64,000 bases of DNA from Cydia pomonella. Its lineage: Eukaryota; Arthropoda; Insecta; Lepidoptera; Tortricidae. Under the pieces are notes generated by a model that did not search any database, had not been told where the DNA came from, and saw only the letters and a list, made by a program, of their open reading frames with translations. Of this stretch, positions 1 through 10,349 are shown piece after piece. Made by a program: the position numbers and the translations under genes. Every line of letters begins with the position of its first letter. Position 1 is the first letter of the stretch. Where the stretch lies: NCBI RefSeq assembly GCF_033807575.1, contig NC_084725.1:3383001-3447000 (forward strand), in the 5' to 3' direction.

Positions 1-124
1 GATTAATCGTACATGAGTGAACCTCTTTACGGGCACTGCGAAGTAGGCCATAAAATTGGTTATTGGCGGTGTAAAGAAATGTATCGGGATTACAGATTCT
101 ACAAAAAATCACGTGACTTTTTAA

Positions 125-247
125 CACATTCGCTACCAATGTTTTCGTAGCGCTACGCTCGTAGCCGATCCCAGCGTTTTCCCGCTTTGTAGAGGAAAGC
201 GACTACGAACAGAGAACCCGCCGAGCAGGTTCCCGGTACTCAATGTG
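125..247. mobile_element. 123-bp TTAA-type MITE, copy 1
   Basis: Short imperfect palindrome beginning CACATTCGCTACC and ending GGTACTCAATGTG, preceded by TTAA at 121-124. A second copy at 50661-50783 has the same length, 123 bp, and TTAA on both sides; a diverged third copy lies at 36695-36805. The TTAA flank fits a piggyBac-like or Kolobok-like non-autonomous element. The right TTAA of this copy has decayed. No coding capacity. Confidence 0.7.
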
Positions 248-792
248 TGGTTGCCGCCGCCGTGGTATAAAATTTTTCCATTGGCGTTTTCTGTCAACGA
301 TTGTCATCTTGGCTAGGCCTCCAGATTCTTCTAGCTGCGTAGCCAACGTGTCAATCGTTAACACTCCGTGCTGTAGCGTAGTCATCTCTCTCTATCACTC
401 TTTCATATTAGTGCGACAGTGACAGTTGCGTATCGTTCGTTACGGAGCGTTAACGATTGGCACGTTGGCTACGCGCCCAGAGCTCTCGACTCGCCTACTG
501 TGTAAGCAGTTGGAATGACAACCCGGCATTGTTCTCTGTTTCAAAATTTAATAGGAAATGAGCGTCTACGGGTTTTGTATCAAACGCTTTGATTCAGTTC
601 TATTAGGTAGTTCACAATTATGGCGTCATTGGGAAAATTTTATTGATCTGATTTTCATGTGTAGTTTAAATAGATTCAAATTTATTGTGACGAATAATTA
701 GTCTAGTAAAAGTCTAGAAAATACAATACTTTTTTCAAGGTCATTATAACACTATTTGGAACTCTATTTATTATTTTCTTCTCAGCTTATTC

Positions 793-890
793 GGTAGTCG
801 TAGTTACCCTGCCTACGAAACTGGAGGTCCCGTGTTGAAATACTAGTAAGGGCATTTATTTGAGTGTTTTTGTCATGAATAATTGTTCTT
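793..890 (+). mobile_element. tRNA-derived SINE, 5' fragment
   Basis: Matches the head of the full SINE at 38343-38618: 'ACCCTGCCTACGAA', a decayed B-box region and 'GTAAGGGCATTTATT'. Only the first ~100 bp remain. It faces a second fragment in opposite orientation at 940-1048. Confidence 0.7.
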
Positions 891-939
891 AATTCATATT
901 ATTATGTGTGCCTTTGCCCCCCCTGTACCTGCCTACGTC

Positions 940-1048
940 TATGGACTTAGGAACAAATATCCGGTCTCATCACACAAATAAATAAATAAATAACCCGGAT
1001 CATCGGCTTCATAGGCAGGGTCACTACTCACTAAGCCAGACAGGTTGT
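940..1048 (-). mobile_element. tRNA-derived SINE fragment, reverse
   Basis: Reverse-strand copy of the same SINE: 'CATAGGCAGGGTCACTACTC' corresponds to the reversed tRNA-like head, and AAATAAATAAAT lies where the body begins. It forms an inverted pair with 793-890. The small frame that covers it is not a gene. Confidence 0.7.
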
Positions 1049-1374
1049 TATAACCAGGTATGATAACTTCAAACACGCGGTAATTTTGAAACTTGCATAT
1101 CGTTAGAAATTCTCTCGATGTTTCTGACCACTCTGTCACACTTGTATTTGTGTATTCTATTAAATAAATTAAAAATAGTGATATTGCACGTTTTTGTATC
1201 TATAGATTATAATGTACATGAGAAAAATTAAAAAAAAATCACTCGTACAAAAAGCTACAATCCGTCACATTCTATGGGACTCAAAACAAAACAACGAAAA
1301 GAATTTAGACACATATATTTACTGATCTACAAGCACTTTCTACAGCAGCAATAGTATCTCAGCAAGATGCCTTA

Positions 1375-1551
1375 GTGTGAGGCCTGAGTGGACGCTCGAA
1401 GCGGAGCGTTCGGCGGGGCGTGCAGCGTGGCGTCGGGCTCACATGCGATTTAAGCAGCGTTCACTAAGGCCGCTTCTATACGTTTGCACTTGTTTAACAT
1501 GCACGCCACACGCCCCGCCCCGCTGCATGCCCAACACAGCAGGCCTTACAC
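1375..1551. mobile_element. MITE with TTA target duplication
   Basis: Inverted ends GTGTGAGGCCTG and CAGGCCTTACAC, flanked by TTA at 1372-1374 and 1552-1554. The interior is GC-rich and itself partly palindromic around GGCGGGGCGTGCAGC and GCACGCCACACGCCCC. A 3-bp TTA duplication fits the PIF/Harbinger superfamily. The 108-codon frame running through it has no protein character. Confidence 0.7.
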
Positions 1552-1559
1552 TTAGCGTT

Positions 1560-2055
1560 GTAGTAGCTTATGTGTGTCGCCAAAGTATAAAAGGCTTCTA
1601 TTTTCAAAATTACTCCGCTTTCGAAGTTAAAAGTACCTATTGCAATAAATTGACAGAATTCAAAATGGATGGGGAATATATTTTTGTCTGGAAAATTCAG
1701 TAGTAGTTGTTATACATTGAAAATCGTTTTATACATCTCTATACATATCGAATGAAGGGTTTTAAAACGAGGCAGAAAAGTAAAGAAATTGGCTTAACCT
1801 GCCCCTCGGTAACAGTGAAAATAAACAGCCATGCAAATCATCCAGGGACGTGAGGATCCAAACGTTGAGAGATTTATTTTGTACATAAAAAGGGTCAGGC
1901 AGCTATGTACGGGGCCGAGCAAATAGGTCAACATGGGGAAATCTGAAATATAAAAAGCCCCATTCAAATCTAACAACTTGTAATGGTTTTGATCTGGTTT
2001 TGACATCACTTTAATGAATAACAAAACAAATAAATCTCATACCTTTAAACGAGCA
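1560..2055. other. No recognisable feature
   Basis: AT-rich sequence between the MITE and the next SINE. I see no convincing coding frame, inverted repeat or tandem repeat in it. Confidence 0.5.
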
Positions 2056-2077
2056 ATTCTTGTATATATATATATGT

Positions 2078-2345
2078 ATATATATTTCTGTGATCTCGGA
2101 AACGGCTCTAACGATTTCGCTGAAATTTGGTATATGGGGGTTTTTGGGGGTATACAATCTATCTAGATTAGTCTTATGTTTGGGAAAACGCGTGTTTTCG
2201 AGTTTTCATGCGTTTTTCTGTCGACGCAGAATATGGTCGCTAATTTCGTGTTGCCGGCCACTGTCCGTCTGATCAAGCGGGTTAAGACGCGGACTGCTAA
2301 ACGAGTGTTACGGGTTCGAATCTCGCCCGGTGACTAACTTTTGTT
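2078..2345 (+). mobile_element. SINE-like repeat with tRNA-Ser-like module at its 3' end
   Basis: The stretch contains 'TTTCGCTGAAATTTGGTATA', a phrase common in lepidopteran repeats. It ends in a tRNA-like module at about 2262-2334: an anticodon region GGACTGCTAA that resembles tRNA-Ser(GCT), a B box GGGTTCGAATC, and a 3' arm CCGGTGAC able to pair with GCCACTG. The anticodon stem pairs poorly and a T-rich run follows, so this is a repeat and not a working tRNA gene. A (TA)n run precedes it at about 2060-2085. Confidence 0.5.
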
Positions 2346-2469
2346 TTTTTTTTATATGTTCAAGTTTATATATAATTTTTAATTTTTATTGTTTTAGACA
2401 AGTTTAATTTAGTAAAAAAATGTAGTTAAGATTATCACCTATACACCAGCATATTACAATAAATAGTAA

Positions 2470-3067
2470 ATCATTTATTCAGGATAAACAAACCCCTTCT
2501 TCTTCTTCCTCGCGTTGTCCCGGCATTTTGCCACGGCTCTTGGGAGCCTAGGGTCAGCTTGACAACTAATCCCCAGATTTGGCGTAAGCACTAGCTTAGT
2601 TTTTACGAAAGCGACTGCCATCTGACCTTCCAACCCAGAGGATAAACTAGGCCTTATTGGGATTATTCCGGTTTCCTCACGATGTTTTCCTTCACCGAAA
2701 AGCGACTGGTAAATATCAAATGATATTTCATACATCAATTACAAAAAAAAACTCATTGGTACAGTCAGCATCAAAAGTAGCGGATGAAACAACGCGCCAA
2801 AAGTATCTGATATTCCAGATAACTTTTCCAAATATAGATAAATCTCTAAAATTCGCGCTCAAAAGTATATCTTTTACAGTCTTAGTTGTTCTATATTAAA
2901 GACATCACTTTTTGTTACGCCGTTACAGAATGGTAGATACTTATGAAACGTTCTTTGATCCGCTACTTTTGATGCTGACTGTACGAGCCGGGATTTGAAC
3001 CCGCGACCTCCGGATTTAAAGTCACATGCTTTTAGGCTATCAGCGCTTCTAGGATAAATAAACCCCA
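2470..3067 (-). mobile_element. tRNA-derived SINE (reverse) split by a MITE
   Basis: Read on the minus strand, it starts with a tRNA-like head (B box GGTTCAAATCC at about 2990-3002). A body follows with 'GGTGAAGGAAAACATCGTG' and 'TTGTCAAGCTGACCCTAGG', and the 3' end is GAAGAAGAAGAAG. Matching 3' ends of the same family occur in plus orientation at 35155-35230 and 35845-35925. The element is cut between head and body by the TA-flanked MITE at 2762-2981. Confidence 0.75.
2762..2981. mobile_element. 220-bp MITE with TA duplication, nested in SINE
   Basis: Perfect 24-bp terminal inverted repeats beginning CAGTCAGCATCAAAAG, flanked by TA at 2760-2761 and 2982-2983. Removing it and one TA rejoins the SINE head and body. 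A 5'-truncated copy of its right end lies at 33945-33999. TA duplication and terminal CAGT fit Tc1/mariner-type MITEs. Confidence 0.85.
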
Positions 3068-3277
3068 TTTTACAAATAAAAGCTCTTCTAACAAATTGCT
3101 GAACACTTTGTTGGCAGAGGGATTCCCTTAAAACATAGATGGGTAGACTTAGCTAATTGGCTAGTTACTTGTTAAGTACATCTGATTTCTTATGGTGGTA
3201 ACTTCAATTTAATTATGAAACATTTTCATTTTAAACTTAAAGATCCTAAGTGATTTACACTCCCTTTCCTTTTCGTT

Positions 3278-3332
3278 CACGCTGATTGGTACATGTGAAA
3301 TGAAGTGAAAGCCGTGCGTGAGATGAGCGCGA
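3278..3332. repeat. Short dispersed repeat, copy 1
   Basis: About 55 bp including 'GTGCGTGAGATGAGCGC' closely match 24568-24621 ('GTGCGTGAGATGCGCGC'). Family unknown. Confidence 0.6.
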
Positions 3333-3527
3333 AGAAGATCGTTAATATTATATCAAAAGGTTTAGGTTTAAAGAACTTTATTCTCATAAACAATTACAAA
3401 ATTCACTTACATGAGAAAATTTACATGTTAAAACTAAGTGTAAGCATACATGACTGTGTACACAAAAACATTTTATCAAGTTCATAGTGGGTAGAAATGC
3501 ATTATAAAATACTTATTACTAACAGTA

Positions 3528-3712
3528 CCTCTAGTGTAAATTTAATCGACATCATAACGTGACGAACGCGTTTGCGTTAAGTCTCATTTTGTATAGGATT
3601 TTGAGTTTCCAAAACGTCCCGCTTGGCGCGCTCTTTCTAAATCCAATACAAAATGAGACTAAACTCAAACGCGTACGTCACGTTTCGAAATCGAATTTAT
3701 TTACACTAGGGG
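3528..3712. mobile_element. Palindromic MITE, copy 1
   Basis: Inverted ends CCTCTAGTGTAAAT and ATTTACACTAGGGG with TA on both sides (3526-3527 and 3713-3714). The inner arms also pair, through AACGCGTTTGCG and CAAACGCGTACG. A second copy of nearly the same length lies at 32352-32534. Non-coding. Confidence 0.8.
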
Positions 3713-3789
3713 TACAGCTCGGAACATATTTTTACGTTACTAACTGCATCAACAGGACCAATTTTCAAAATAGAATCAGCCTCTAGATA

Positions 3790-5505
3790 TTTGGACTAAA
3801 ACAGCATCGGAGGGGTTAAGGTGGATTTACAGAGGGTCCATTTATAGCTCAGTACTAATGAGTATCTTGTAATATATGATGTTGATATAAAATTAATGTT
3901 AGTTTTTGTCTCTTTCTAACAAACAGAAATGACAAAATGACGGATAGGGACAAATGAACAACTCCATTTCAAATTAACTACCTAAAATTTTGGGTAATTT
4001 TATTTTTTGAATAAGCTACTTGCCACTTATCTGACGAATAAAGTCATCGTTGGCATTTCACAATCTTCAAATAAGCTTGACTGGTAGCTAAAGTGCTAAG
4101 TTTTGCAGGAAGTTTTATCTGGCAGTTAACTTATTTGTTAATTAGTAATTAGCTATCCCATACTTTAGTTGGACATTGTGAAACAGACCCTAATTGACAA
4201 TATCTCTATATCGGAGCTACTAAAAACATCCGAATACAATTAGAGGGCAAATGTAAATAGTTCAAGGGTCTGAAATATGCTCCTATTTCAGACCCAACAA
4301 ACCCTAAATATACCACAACACAAAATAAAACACCTAAATTGAAAACGTTCTCATTTACAGAGTCAATAACAGCTCCTTATCTAAAGATTCAAATAACATC
4401 ATCCGCAAAAATCTTCCCCTTCAGAAATTTCCCTACAACGTTACCAGCATCGTAAAAATGTTCGCATTTTACAAAAGACCCTTAAATTTGACGAACAATA
4501 GCGAAAGATACACAAAAGGGAACTTCAGACGGATTAGACCCTTGGGAATATGGCGAGGATTCCCCAATCGGGGCCGCGGGATTATATCCGGTCTGGATCC
4601 GAATGTTAAATCATTAATATCCTGATTTATAAGGACTTCTTATTGTAGACATTTTTGAGCGAGAATTTTCTGGGCTATATTTGATATTAAAGACTTCAAG
4701 AGGCTAGGGTCTGCCCTACTTTGAACTAACTAGGAACGCACAGATATTCCGCAACCTATAGACCGTTAAAGAACACTAAAGAGCAAGCTGCTTTTGGATT
4801 TACCACGGTTGTTTTTGTGAATATTTGAACTACAGAAAACGCTAACCGCTGGGAGGCTTCGAGCATCCCAAATCAAGCGTTTCAATGCGTGCTTGATCTT
4901 TCTTACAGAGGTATAGAATACTTAATGGCTTTCTTAGATATCTTCATCAAAATTATTCATCACATAGTTTATATTAACCATTGAAGTTTGTCTTAGATTT
5001 ATTATGCGCCTGTTTAAATTATTGATCACAAATTATTGTGATCATATTTTGACAAGTAATGTTTAGGGTATTTTCGACCTGGTTACTTCTTCTCACCAAA
5101 TAATTTTGGATACTTCTAATTACTAAAATTGACAGCCAGTTCAGATTTTGCGTATGTGGCTACTCCCTAATCTCAAATAATGATTTTTTCTTTAAACCCT
5201 GAAAATATGAAGCTTTCTAACATTATACCGTTTATGCATTGTACCTACAACACCTAAATGTCCATTAAAGCGAAAAATCTTCAAGAAAAGAGAACCAAAA
5301 TTTAACGTTTCGTTGCTCAATAAGTCTTTTTCCGCGCTTTCAATGAAGCTCTTAAAATAAGTCGGGGATTATATCGAACACACGATAAAGCTACAGTGAA
5401 AAATGTATCCTGGTCCGTTCATCTCAATTATATTACATTTATGTCGTTCTTGCATTTAACTCGGTCGCATGTTTGTTGAAAATATCACAAAGATAAGGCA
5501 TACAG
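3790..5505. other. Unannotated AT-rich stretch
   Basis: About 1.7 kb with no frame above background and no repeat I recognise, apart from a short GC-rich patch near 4560-4600. Probably old intergenic or intronic DNA. Confidence 0.4.
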
Positions 5506-5509
5506 GTGG

Positions 5510-5595
5510 GATGCATTTTTTTAGTACTTGAGAATCTAAATGGGATCAAATAAGATAAACGGGATATATATTGTACCAGAGTCGATAACTTTTAT
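5510..5595. repeat. Dispersed repeat shared with 41941-42020
   Basis: 'TTTTTAGTACTTGAGA' followed by 'TGTACCAGAGTCG' and 'ACTTTT' matches the order of motifs at 41941-42020. Diverged; family unknown. Confidence 0.5.
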
Positions 5596-5921
5596 TGTAT
5601 TGTCTATTATTTATTTGCCTCTTAGTTTGTCATTCTTTAGCACCACCCAGGAGACACCTGCAGGGATGTGGTAGGTAGTTCCTGCGGTCTATAACTTTTA
5701 GGTTTGTATTCTTTAGTTTCTCGTTTTTTACACATTATTATATTTATTTATTATTTATCTCTTTATTTATTTTGTGTCTTAGATTAGGCATTTTATAATA
5801 TGAATATAAAAGTAAAATACAACAAATCATACAAAAATAATACAAAATACATATAAACACATTATAAAAAACCTAACCTAGGGTGCCGCCAGCAGCGGGG
5901 CAGGGCCCAAGCTGCCGGTGG

Positions 5922-6206
5922 TCAGGGCCGCAGAGAGAGGAACCGGCGGACTATCCGCGCCGTGTCCAAGATCACCGCCTTCTGCATCTGACCCTTGATC
6001 CAACCACCTAGCGAGAGTCTCTCAAGGTGTTGGTCGAGACTCTTCGCTATGAGACCATTCGCTGAAACGACTATCAGAACAATGATCGTCGAATCAACAT
6101 CCCACATGGCGGTTATCTCGTGAGACAAGTCTAGGTACTTACTGGACTTGTCCTTCTCGGCTTTCACGAGATTCTCATCATGGGGGATGGTGATGTCGAC
6201 GAGCAC
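5922..6206 (-). pseudogene. C-terminal fragment of an R4/Dong-like LINE protein
   Basis: A 94-codon frame on the minus strand contains 'LVDITIPHDENLVKAEKD', then 'SSKYLDLSHEITAMWDVD' and 'VVSANGLI'. I recognise this pattern from the C-terminal restriction-like endonuclease region of site-specific non-LTR retrotransposons of the R2/R4/Dong group; D/E and K residues followed by a hydrophobic strand fit that fold. The reverse transcriptase that should lie upstream is missing, so this is an isolated 3' fragment. The clade is inferred from memory. It abuts another LINE fragment at 6245-6560 on the same strand. Confidence 0.55.
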
Positions 6207-6244
6207 GGCCCGGCGTTATTTATTATTATTATTATTTATTATTT

Positions 6245-6560
6245 ATATATATTATAAGCATATACGGTGTCCCACTCCTGAGCAAAGGCCTCCCCCTTCG
6301 ATTTCCACTCGTCTCGGTTTTGAGCAATCTCCGACCAGTCGTTGAGATATATGCGTCCAGATCGTCCCGCCATCTCCGTCTGGGCCTCCCCGATCCTCGC
6401 CGTCTTGCGGCACCCATACCGTGGTTATTTTGGCCCACCTCTGTGCAGACGTGGCCCGCCCAGTCCCATTTCAGCTTGGCGGTCTCAGCTCCAACATCAG
6501 TAATGCGTGTTTTTGAGCGCAGCTTAGGGGTACGGATTCGGTCAATCCGTTTTACATACT
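6245..6560 (-). pseudogene. RTE-type LINE C-terminus, broken
   Basis: The minus strand encodes 'RRRGSGRPRRRWRDDLDAY', the basic tail (GRP..RW.DD) that follows the reverse transcriptase in RTE/BovB-type elements. Upstream on the same strand lies a degraded WAGHV-type stretch. Frames shift within the piece: the residues that normally follow (AQNRDEW-like, then EAFAQEWD-like) are in other frames. Dead 3' fragment. Confidence 0.6.
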
Positions 6561-6693
6561 GCGCTGTTGTGCTGGGTGCTGTGTTTTATACATATAAGCA
6601 AATATCCATATCCCCATTTTATCCTACTTATTGATATTAGAAATACTAGAAGAAATTTTTGTCTGTCTGGTAAATATCTTCTTACGCCTAAAG

Positions 6694-6830
6694 GATGACT
6701 CACGCTACACAGTGCCAGGACCGGGCCGGGGCGGACCGGAGCGAGCCGTCACACGGACTTTCAGGAGCGCCACCGTCGCCGGACCGTTCCGGGGCCGGGG
6801 CGACCGGGCCATCGTCTATATATTATAGTA
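6694..6830 (+). repeat. GC-rich dispersed repeat, copy 1
   Basis: Starts 'GGATGACTCACGCTACACAG' and continues into CCGGGCC-rich sequence. The reverse strand of 19255-19475 begins 'GGTTGACTCACGCTACACAG', so they are copies of one family. It stands out by its GC content from AT-rich flanks. A related GC-rich stretch continues to about 6905. Confidence 0.6.
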
Positions 6831-6933
6831 TCTCTATGCGTTGACACTATCGTTGAGTCTCCGAGCGCGAGACAGGCCGGGCCGGGCTGTCCGAGCTCAC
6901 CGAGCCGTCCAAGCAACGGACTGTTCATGACAA

Positions 6934-7188
6934 ATGTCACAAATGTCAATCATATTGAAAAAATTGGTCGATGGGAAGCAAGTCGATATAGAAATAAATA
7001 ATAAAATCAAAATATTGGCCCTGGCTGCCATAATAGCTGATGAAGAGAATACTGCATACTCTGGGCAATTGTGCATTTGGACATTTCGCGGACACTTTCG
7101 GAAAAAGGAGAATTACACAACATTATGTGAAGAGCTTTATTTCCACATGACCCGAGACTCTTTCGAAGCCACCGTGTTCTCTGCTTAA
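6934..7188 (+). pseudogene. Possible relic of a PIF/Harbinger-type nuclease
   Basis: An 84-codon frame includes 'LALAAIIADEEN' and then 'WTFRGHFRKKENYTTLCEEL'. This recalls the N-terminal part of Harbinger transposases (a DEEE-rich segment, then W-x-H and a basic stretch before TLxxEL). The frame stops soon after and no DDE domain follows. I cannot exclude chance resemblance. Confidence 0.25.
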
Positions 7189-7269
7189 GGTAATGGAAAT
7201 ACAATGCGTGTATATTGTCTCAAATAATCATGTGCCGAAGCATATTAAACTATTAAAAGGAAAAGGGAT

Positions 7270-7625
7270 GACCGGTTCTCCATACAAACATAGTCCCCAT
7301 TTTCCTCTCTGGATATTGATATTCCCTTCGTTCTACATCCAATTTTGTAATAGTACATTACGATACAAGTGCGAAAAATAGGAAATTCGAAACAAGTGGC
7401 GATAAATTAAAACACGACCGAAGGGAGTGTTTTAAATCGACACGAGTTGCGAATTACTTATTCGCACATGTATCGTACAACGTTTTACAGTACATGGCTC
7501 TTTAAATGTTCGACACAGTAACGTAATATGCTAATTTTCGCACTAGTGCGGTAAAGTAGCAACATAATATGTACTGTAAAAATATTATCCGTAATGGGGA
7601 CTACGTTTGTATGGAAAAGCGGTCT
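7270..7625. mobile_element. TIR element; uninterrupted copy of the repeat split at 15.5-17 kb
   Basis: Ends carry about 30 bp of inverted similarity: 'CCATACAAACATAGTCCCCA' on the left and 'TGGGGACTACGTTTGTATGG' on the right. The core from about 7390 to 7590 ('AAATTAAAACACGACCGAAG' to 'AGTGCGGTAAAGTAGCA') matches 15540-15643 joined directly to 16921-17000, so this copy shows that site before the LINE went in. Part of its left end also matches the reverse strand of 33037-33082. Confidence 0.75.
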
Positions 7626-8199
7626 CGTTTTGAGGTAGGTAACTAGGCAGATTACTTAGAGATTGACTCATCACAAGCTGCCCTAAGTGCTTCTTAGCGA
7701 GTAGACAGGCCTATTGTTTTTCAGTATTATTTTCTTCTATTGAGGTGTGCATTTGTGTTGTATTGCAAAAATATATCCGTTGGGGTTCAGTGATACCCGA
7801 TAGATATTAACCCTGAATCACAAATGATCATTTTGCTTAATGCCGCGTTTTTGCATTATTTTCTCCCATCAATCCTATCATAGACTTGTTCCGTTTCAGG
7901 AATGCATGAAAAACTTAAGTTTAAAAGAGAAGATATTTAAAATGGCTGTAGGAATACCACAACATTTTAAAGTATCAATATAAGATAATCATCTACAAAC
8001 ATTCAGCTACAGAGAAATACGCGTACACCACTAAGAATGTCGGTGGTGCGCTCTCAAAGTAAAAAAAATAACTGTTAAGTTCGGTACACTAAGATAGAAT
8101 TGTCTAACAAGTTCAAAAAATAAACTACTTACTGGCTTACTTACTTCTTGCGAAAAAGGAATTTTTGGTCTATAATACGAGTGGGTTAGGTAGTTGAAA

Positions 8200-8330
8200 T
8201 TTACAGTGTGCACTTTATGGTTCCGTAGCCAAAATGGCAAAAACCCTTACAGTTTCGTCATGTCCATCTGTCTGTCTATCTGTCTGTCCGTATGTCACAG
8301 CTATTTTACTCAAAAACTATAAGATAACCA
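8200..8330 (+). repeat. Lepidopteran 'GGTTCCGTAGCC' repeat
   Basis: 'ATGGTTCCGTAGCCAAAATGG' type start, then CTGTCTGTCTATCTGTCTGTCC. I recognise this dispersed repeat from lepidopteran genomes. Non-coding. The class is not certain. Confidence 0.55.
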
Positions 8331-8350
8331 AAAGAGAAAAGTGGAAAGTA

Positions 8351-8392
8351 GGTATTTTTTATACTACGTTGGTGGCCCGCCTGATGGTAAGC
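8351..8392 (-). repeat. LINE 3'-end fragment
   Basis: 'ATACTACGTTGGTGG' plus 'GCCCGCCTGATGGTAAGC' is the terminal motif of the CR1/Jockey-like 3' end found complete at 56020-56150. Only about 40 bp remain, with an internal deletion. Confidence 0.65.
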
Positions 8393-8399
8393 TACTACT

Positions 8400-8815
8400 T
8401 AGTTTAGAAGTTCAAATGTATAAAAATATAATTTTTAGGCACGCCATACATGTAACTAAAAGTGAAAAGGTTATTCATGTAAAAGAGTATTAAATTTAAG
8501 ATTTTTTTTTAAGTAAGTGAGATGGCAAAGGAGTCTTGCGTAGCCCGTCATGCTAGCCCGAAATGATATGAACGCTCTGACGTCGGGCTACAGCGGCGGC
8601 CTCATATTGAGAAAGTCGGGCGTAGCCCTTGTGCTATGCGTGCTCTAAGGCCGAGGGTCCCCTCATAACAAATGAATCGGGGGTAGCCTTACGTACCTAA
8701 GTAGCTTCCTCATACTAAAAAGTCGTGCAGAAGAAGATAACAATATAATTTTTTCAATATGTCAATTCCAGATTTCCTGTGTTTCTTAAATGTATAGTAA
8801 CATGGCAGCAGTTTT
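8400..8815. other. Stretch with recurring 'TCGGGCTAC/TCGGGCGTAG' phrases
   Basis: Between 8530 and 8700 the phrases 'GTAGCCCG', 'GTCGGGCTAC', 'GTCGGGCGTAGCCC' and 'TCGGGGGTAGCC' recur at irregular spacing. This may be a decayed minisatellite or part of a repeat I do not know. No coding sequence is visible. Confidence 0.35.
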
Positions 8816-8819
8816 CATC

Positions 8820-9220
8820 TTTAGGGTTCCGTACCCAAACGGGACCCTATTACTAAGACTCCGCTGTCCGTCCGTCCGTCCGTCCGTCCGTCTGTCACCA
8901 GGCTGTATCTCATGAACCGTGATAGACAGTTGAAATTTTCAAAGATGACGTATTTCTGTTGCCACTGTAACAACATAGTATTGTGTTCCTGCCGGTGAGT
9001 AAGGTTGCCAGAGCTCAACGAGGGGAAGGAGGGTTGTTAGGCTCGGCAACGCGCATATAATTCCTCTGGAGTTGCAGGCGTACATAGGCTATGGAGACTG
9101 CTTACCATCAGGTGGGCCATATGCTTGTTTGCCACCAACGTAGTATATAAAAAAACAAATACTAAAAAGTACGGAATCACGTTGGGCGAGTCCGACTCGC
9201 CCTTGTCCGGTTTTTGTATT
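8820..9220 (+). repeat. Lepidopteran 'GGGTTCCGTACCC' repeat, copy 1
   Basis: Begins 'TAGGGTTCCGTACCCAAACG', has a (CCGT)n run and 'CACCAGGCTGTATCTCATGA', and ends 'GGCGAGTCCGACTCGCCC' with 'TTGTCCGGTTTTT'. A second copy lies at 11103-11485. Each is interrupted by a LINE 3' end at a different place (8977-9157 here). Function unknown, non-coding. Confidence 0.75.
8977..9157 (+). mobile_element. 5'-truncated CR1/Jockey-like LINE 3' end, nested
   Basis: 'TTCCTGCCGGTGAGTAAGG' to 'ACCATCAGGTGGGCCATATG' and 'GTAGTATATAAAAAAA'. The same 3' end follows the reverse transcriptase relic at 56172-56810, which identifies it as a LINE tail. It splits the repeat 8820-9220 between 'TAACAACA' and 'AAATACTAAA'; the other copy of the host repeat is unbroken at that spot (11420-11440). 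Confidence 0.75.
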
Positions 9221-9273
9221 TATTCGTAAGCTTGCATTAATTGCCATGGCACTTTAGGCTTAGCTTGTAAGTA

Positions 9274-9397
9274 CAGTCGAGGAAATTGATTCTTTAGCAG
9301 TTAACGTGTCACGTTACAATGGACAGCTCTTACCATAAGTATGTACAGCCAAATTTACTTGAACCGCAAGTTGCTAAAGAATCAATTTCCGCGACCG
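9274..9397. mobile_element. 124-bp MITE with TA duplication
   Basis: Inverted ends CAGTCGAGGAAATTGATTC and GAATCAATTTCCGCGACCG, flanked by TA at 9272-9273 and 9398-9399. The arms pair for about 26 bp with few mismatches. Tc1/mariner-like by target site. Confidence 0.8.
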
Positions 9398-9699
9398 TAC
9401 TAATAGGATATTCTTTGCTAATAGGTCTAATAAATAATATGTTGCGGACTCTTTTCTTAAACCTTTTTACTTGTATACTTTTTACGACATTTGACGCTGT
9501 CATGTTATTCAAATAGTAAAATAAATCTGACAAGATAGAAAATAGTGATCTTATTTACAGAAAGATACTTAATGTATTAAAAAATAAGCAAAAATAAGAA
9601 TGAATGTTTTGTGAGTATGAAACAATTTTATTTTCTTTGACAAATAGAGCACTGCATTGCATTAACGATTATTATTATTTTAATTTGTATGTCTTTCCC

Positions 9700-10340
9700 A
9701 TCACGGAACAATGGTATTCCGGACCTTTGAGAAGCGTGCGCCGAGCCCTAACCTAACGTAGAGGCCCTTTTGACACGTTCATGAAATGTAAGATGTACAC
9801 CGAGCTGATGCTGCCCTTGCCCATGTCATAGGACGCACGCAGAGGCAGGCCCGACAGGGTGTAAGGACTATTGAGAGTTGTTGGAATCTAAAATAAAGTA
9901 GGTTATTGTGTGAAAGCGATGGGCTAAATACTGAGCTATGGGATAAAAAACCAGACGCCTGCCTAATAAAACGGTATACAATTTTATTTCCGGCAGACGA
10001 CACAAAAAGCGACATCTGGGATGGCTCAAGAGTAACACTGGTGTGAGCGGCTCAGGGGTATCGAGAGGCGTGCACCGCTTTCAACCCAGTGGCTGTAACA
10101 GCCACTGTGCCAACTCGCGTCTTGCACTTCCACCCTTGGAACTTATAGCTCTAACGACTCCACTCTGGCCGGCCGGCCAAGGCAACCCAGAAGCAGATAA
10201 TCCTGTCCCACCCACCCTCCTTCGAATGACAGAACTCCCTAGGAACACTCGGGTACGTGAGATCGTTACTCCCCAACTGCATGCCACAAGCTGCCCGAAG
10301 TTGACTGATTGCACTGGTAAAATCAGCGGGCCATAGATTA
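9700..10340. repeat. GC-rich block of probable LINE 5' region
   Basis: Much higher GC than its surroundings from about 10020 ('GGGTATCGAGAGGCGTGCAC') to 10340. I have seen phrases such as 'TCTGGCCGGCCGGCCAAGG' in lepidopteran dispersed repeats, perhaps 5' untranslated parts of LINEs, but I cannot place them firmly. Overlapping 94-97-codon frames on both strands have low-complexity proline/leucine content and no motif. Confidence 0.35.
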
Positions 10341-10349
10341 TTAGTTTGC

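Noticed and set aside
1377..1703. 108-codon frame as a cysteine-rich secreted protein
   Set aside because: Most of it overlaps the palindromic MITE at 1375-1551; no signal peptide or family pattern.
2262..2334. tRNA-Ser(GCT) gene
   Set aside because: The anticodon stem does not pair, and it is embedded at the end of a dispersed repeat.
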